Positions 62,568-64,000 of a DNA stretch of 64,000 nucleotides are shown piece by piece (within the stretch, counting starts at the first letter, position 1; every line of letters begins with the position of its first letter). The notes below the pieces were generated by a model. The model was not told where the DNA came from. It saw only the letters and a list, made by a program, of their open reading frames with translations, and did not search any database. The DNA is from Neobacillus cucumis (GTDB lineage: Bacteria > Bacillota > Bacilli > Bacillales > Cytobacillaceae): assembly GCF_016908975.1 (NCBI RefSeq), contig NZ_JAFBEX010000009.1:204951-268950 (forward strand). Reading direction: 5' to 3'. A program made the translations under genes and the position numbers.

Positions 62568-62768
62568 TTAAGCTTTACGCACGTTAGCTGCTTGAGCTCC
62601 ACGTTGACCTTGCTCAACGTCAAAAGTAACTGCTTGACCTTCGTCTAAAGATTTAAAACCTTCGCCTTGGATAGCTGAGAAATGAACGAATACGTCTTCT
62701 CCACCTTCACGTTCGATAAATCCGAAACCTTTTTCTGCGTTAAACCATTTTACTTTACCTTGTTCCAT
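62568..62768 (-). CDS. cold-shock protein (CspB/CspD family)
   Basis: 66 aa: [20 protein letters not shown] with RNP1 KGFGFI and RNP2 VFVHFSAI. The start at 62768 follows AGGAGGAAACAA. Single OB fold that binds RNA and single-stranded DNA. A long 5' leader (about 62769-62900) is expected and may hold thermosensitive structure. Confidence 0.95.
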   Translation of the reverse strand: MEQGKVKWFNAEKGFGFIEREGGEDVFVHFSAIQGEGFKSLDEGQAVTFDVEQGQRGAQAANVRKA

Positions 62769-62985
62769 TTTGTTTCCTCCTGCTGTGTGCTTTGCACACA
62801 AAGTGTTACTATCCTTGCACTCAGTGATCATCAAGACGAAAAGCTTTTACTAATACTATCCTTTACACCGAACAAAAATAATTCAACTTTAGAATAGCAT
62901 TTTTTGAAATTGTTTGCAAGGAACCCTAATTCTTTGACTTCTTATTGACTCCAAGCATCCTTTTAGTCCAATACATCTTTAAAAT

Positions 62986-63132
62986 TCACTTTCTTTTTTT
63001 CAATACTATGTATATATCAATTAAAGCTCCAACTATAAAACCTGAGAATAATTCCATTGTTGGTGGAAATCCACCAACGCTAAGTGCTGAATAAATTATT
63101 CCAATAATCCCTAATATTATTGTAAAAACCAT
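62986..63132 (-). CDS. 48-aa two-helix membrane protein
   Basis: MVFTIILGIIGIIYSALSVG, then GFPPTMELFSGFIVGALIDIY and a basic end. GGGGGATTATA precedes the ATG. Unknown family. Confidence 0.5.
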   Translation of the reverse strand: MVFTIILGIIGIIYSALSVGGFPPTMELFSGFIVGALIDIYIVLKKRK

Positions 63133-63379
63133 TATAATCCCCCTACTTTATACTGGCATTATACTAATTATTCAACAAAAAGTAATATTGCTTCTCTTTT
63201 TAGTCTTACAAACCACAATCTTTGCGAAAACAGCGTAAATAAAAGACTTAATCACTGTACAATTAATATTCGATTAACACCCCAAAAAGAGAGAAGAAGT
63301 TCAAATGCTATAATTGTTCTATAATTGAATTGACTGAATGCAATTGAATTTAACGACGAAGATCTTGAAAATCGGAATA

Positions 63380-63805
63380 TTAATCACCAAATGCAAATAT
63401 CAACTCTGTCTCGCATACTAGTTCTCCAGCAACAGAAGCAATACCTTTTCCTTTTCCAATATGACCTTTTAATCGTGTAATTTCGACTTCAAGACGCAAT
63501 TGATCACCTGGTTTAACTTGACGCTTAAAACGGCATTTATCTATTCCAGCTAAAAGTCCTAATCGTCCTTGGTTTCCTTCTTTTGTTAACATTACAACTG
63601 CACTAACTTGAGCTAATGCTTCTACAATTAATACCCCAGGCATTACGGGGTAATTTGGAAAGTGTCCGTTAAAAAAATCCTCATTTGATGTTACATTTTT
63701 TAGTCCTACTACTCTTTTTCCTTCTTCTATTTCCAAAATCCTATCCACTAAGAGAAATGGGTACCGATGTCTAATAATTTTTTTAGTTTCTCGATTATCT
63801 AACAT
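63380..63805 (-). CDS. fabZ: 3-hydroxyacyl-ACP dehydratase FabZ
   Basis: 141 aa from the ATG at 63805 after GGGGGGCTTTTT. Hot-dog fold with the catalytic His in [22 protein letters not shown] and the Glu in VEALAQ. It removes water from 3-hydroxyacyl-ACP in fatty acid synthesis. Stand-alone; whether it is the main FabZ or a paralogue cannot be told. Confidence 0.95.
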   Translation of the reverse strand: MLDNRETKKIIRHRYPFLLVDRILEIEEGKRVVGLKNVTSNEDFFNGHFPNYPVMPGVLIVEALAQVSAVVMLTKEGNQGRLGLLAGIDKCRFKRQVKPGDQLRLEVEITRLKGHIGKGKGIASVAGELVCETELIFAFGD

Positions 63806-63894
63806 AAAAAGCCCCCCATAACAAAATTTAGAAATCACTAGAGTTTAATTATATCACTTAGTATTAATACCTGGTACTAAAATATTCCTTTTTT

Positions 63895-64000
63895 AACTAA
63901 TCTGCCCCGTTAGCCATCCATGAATCGCTAAAAAACAGCTCTTCACCACAAAGAATGAAAATGTATTGAATCCGTCCATACTTGTTCTAAGGCTGGGAGA
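63895..64000 (+). mobile_element. second IS110-family copy, left end only
   Basis: From 63911 the sequence is the same as 52323-52412 to the end of the window. It is inserted after CTGCCCCGT, the tail of a terminator-tail repeat that ends the fabZ region. The transposase lies outside. Confidence 0.9.

Noticed and set aside
1..64000. CRISPR array, rRNA, prophage or known defence system
   Set aside because: No regularly spaced repeats, rRNA segments, phage structural genes or complete defence operons were seen.

Overview
The window is a low-GC chromosome segment from an aerobic, endospore-forming Gram-positive bacterium of the Bacillaceae (Bacillus sensu lato, Neobacillus/Mesobacillus-like; the genus is an inference). 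Evidence: a sporulenol-type squalene-hopene cyclase, two tiny YjcZ-type sporulation membrane peptides, three DUF3231 two-repeat proteins, YoaS/YozG, YcgR/YcgQ, strong GGAGG ribosome sites and A/T-rich intrinsic terminators. There are no ribosomal or replication genes. It reads as an accessory, spore- and stress-oriented region with much gene decay.

Layout. 0-8.3 kb: an LCAT-type esterase, an MFS exporter with a broken 5' end, a DUF3231 protein, an unknown protein, an alkylsulfatase-type metallo-hydrolase and a HXXEE membrane protein. 8.4-13.5 kb: sqhC, divergent DUF2515, and a short FtsH-like AAA protease. 13.7-18.2 kb: small unknown proteins, a CBO0543 membrane protein and a three-gene operon yoaS-yozG-membrane protein. 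18.6-20.7 kb: a Tat-exported flavin amine oxidase broken by two in-frame stops, next to its own tatA. 20.7-24.5 kb: remnant of an SMC-like ATPase, GNAT, second DUF3231, and an HxlR regulator divergent from an NADP/F420-type reductase. 24.7-25.75 kb: an M-box magnesium riboswitch, its terminator, a previously unlisted 43-codon leader ORF with Glu-Pro alternation, and a DUF1003 membrane protein. 25.8-29.2 kb: duplicated Tyr/His-rich peptide gene, two yjcZ genes, a monooxygenase and a secreted nuclease. 29.5-32.1 kb: FabI-like, PhaJ and CoA-transferase operon. 33-39.9 kb: duplicated doxX, third DUF3231, and a zinc locus (znuA divergent from ycgRQ with two Zur-like boxes). 39.9-44.4 kb: lysE/mocR, SDR and a broken merR, GNAT. 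44.5-46 kb: relics of mobile DNA (integrase fragment, damaged tRNA-Ala, frameshifted resolvase). 46.4-52.3 kb: polysaccharide deacetylase, GT39 glycosyltransferase, DUF6429 and two DUF3885 proteins. 52.3-53.9 kb: a complete IS110-family element; a second copy enters at 63.9 kb. 54-64 kb: frameshifted VOC protein, second Tyr/His-rich gene, orphan ABC permease pair, three GNATs, yjdI-yjdJ, DUF3934, cold-shock protein and fabZ.

The most interesting signals are: (1) the M-box, terminator and EPEPEP leader ORF in front of DUF1003, which resembles in logic the enterobacterial mgtL leader; (2) the IS110 element, whose non-coding left region holds two 8-nt stretches matching the two halves of its own insertion site, as expected for a bridge RNA; and (3) a dispersed terminator-plus-conserved-tail repeat (about 15 copies, all in one orientation) that is the site into which the IS110 copies are inserted. 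Several homopolymer frameshifts suggest either recent decay or residual sequencing errors.
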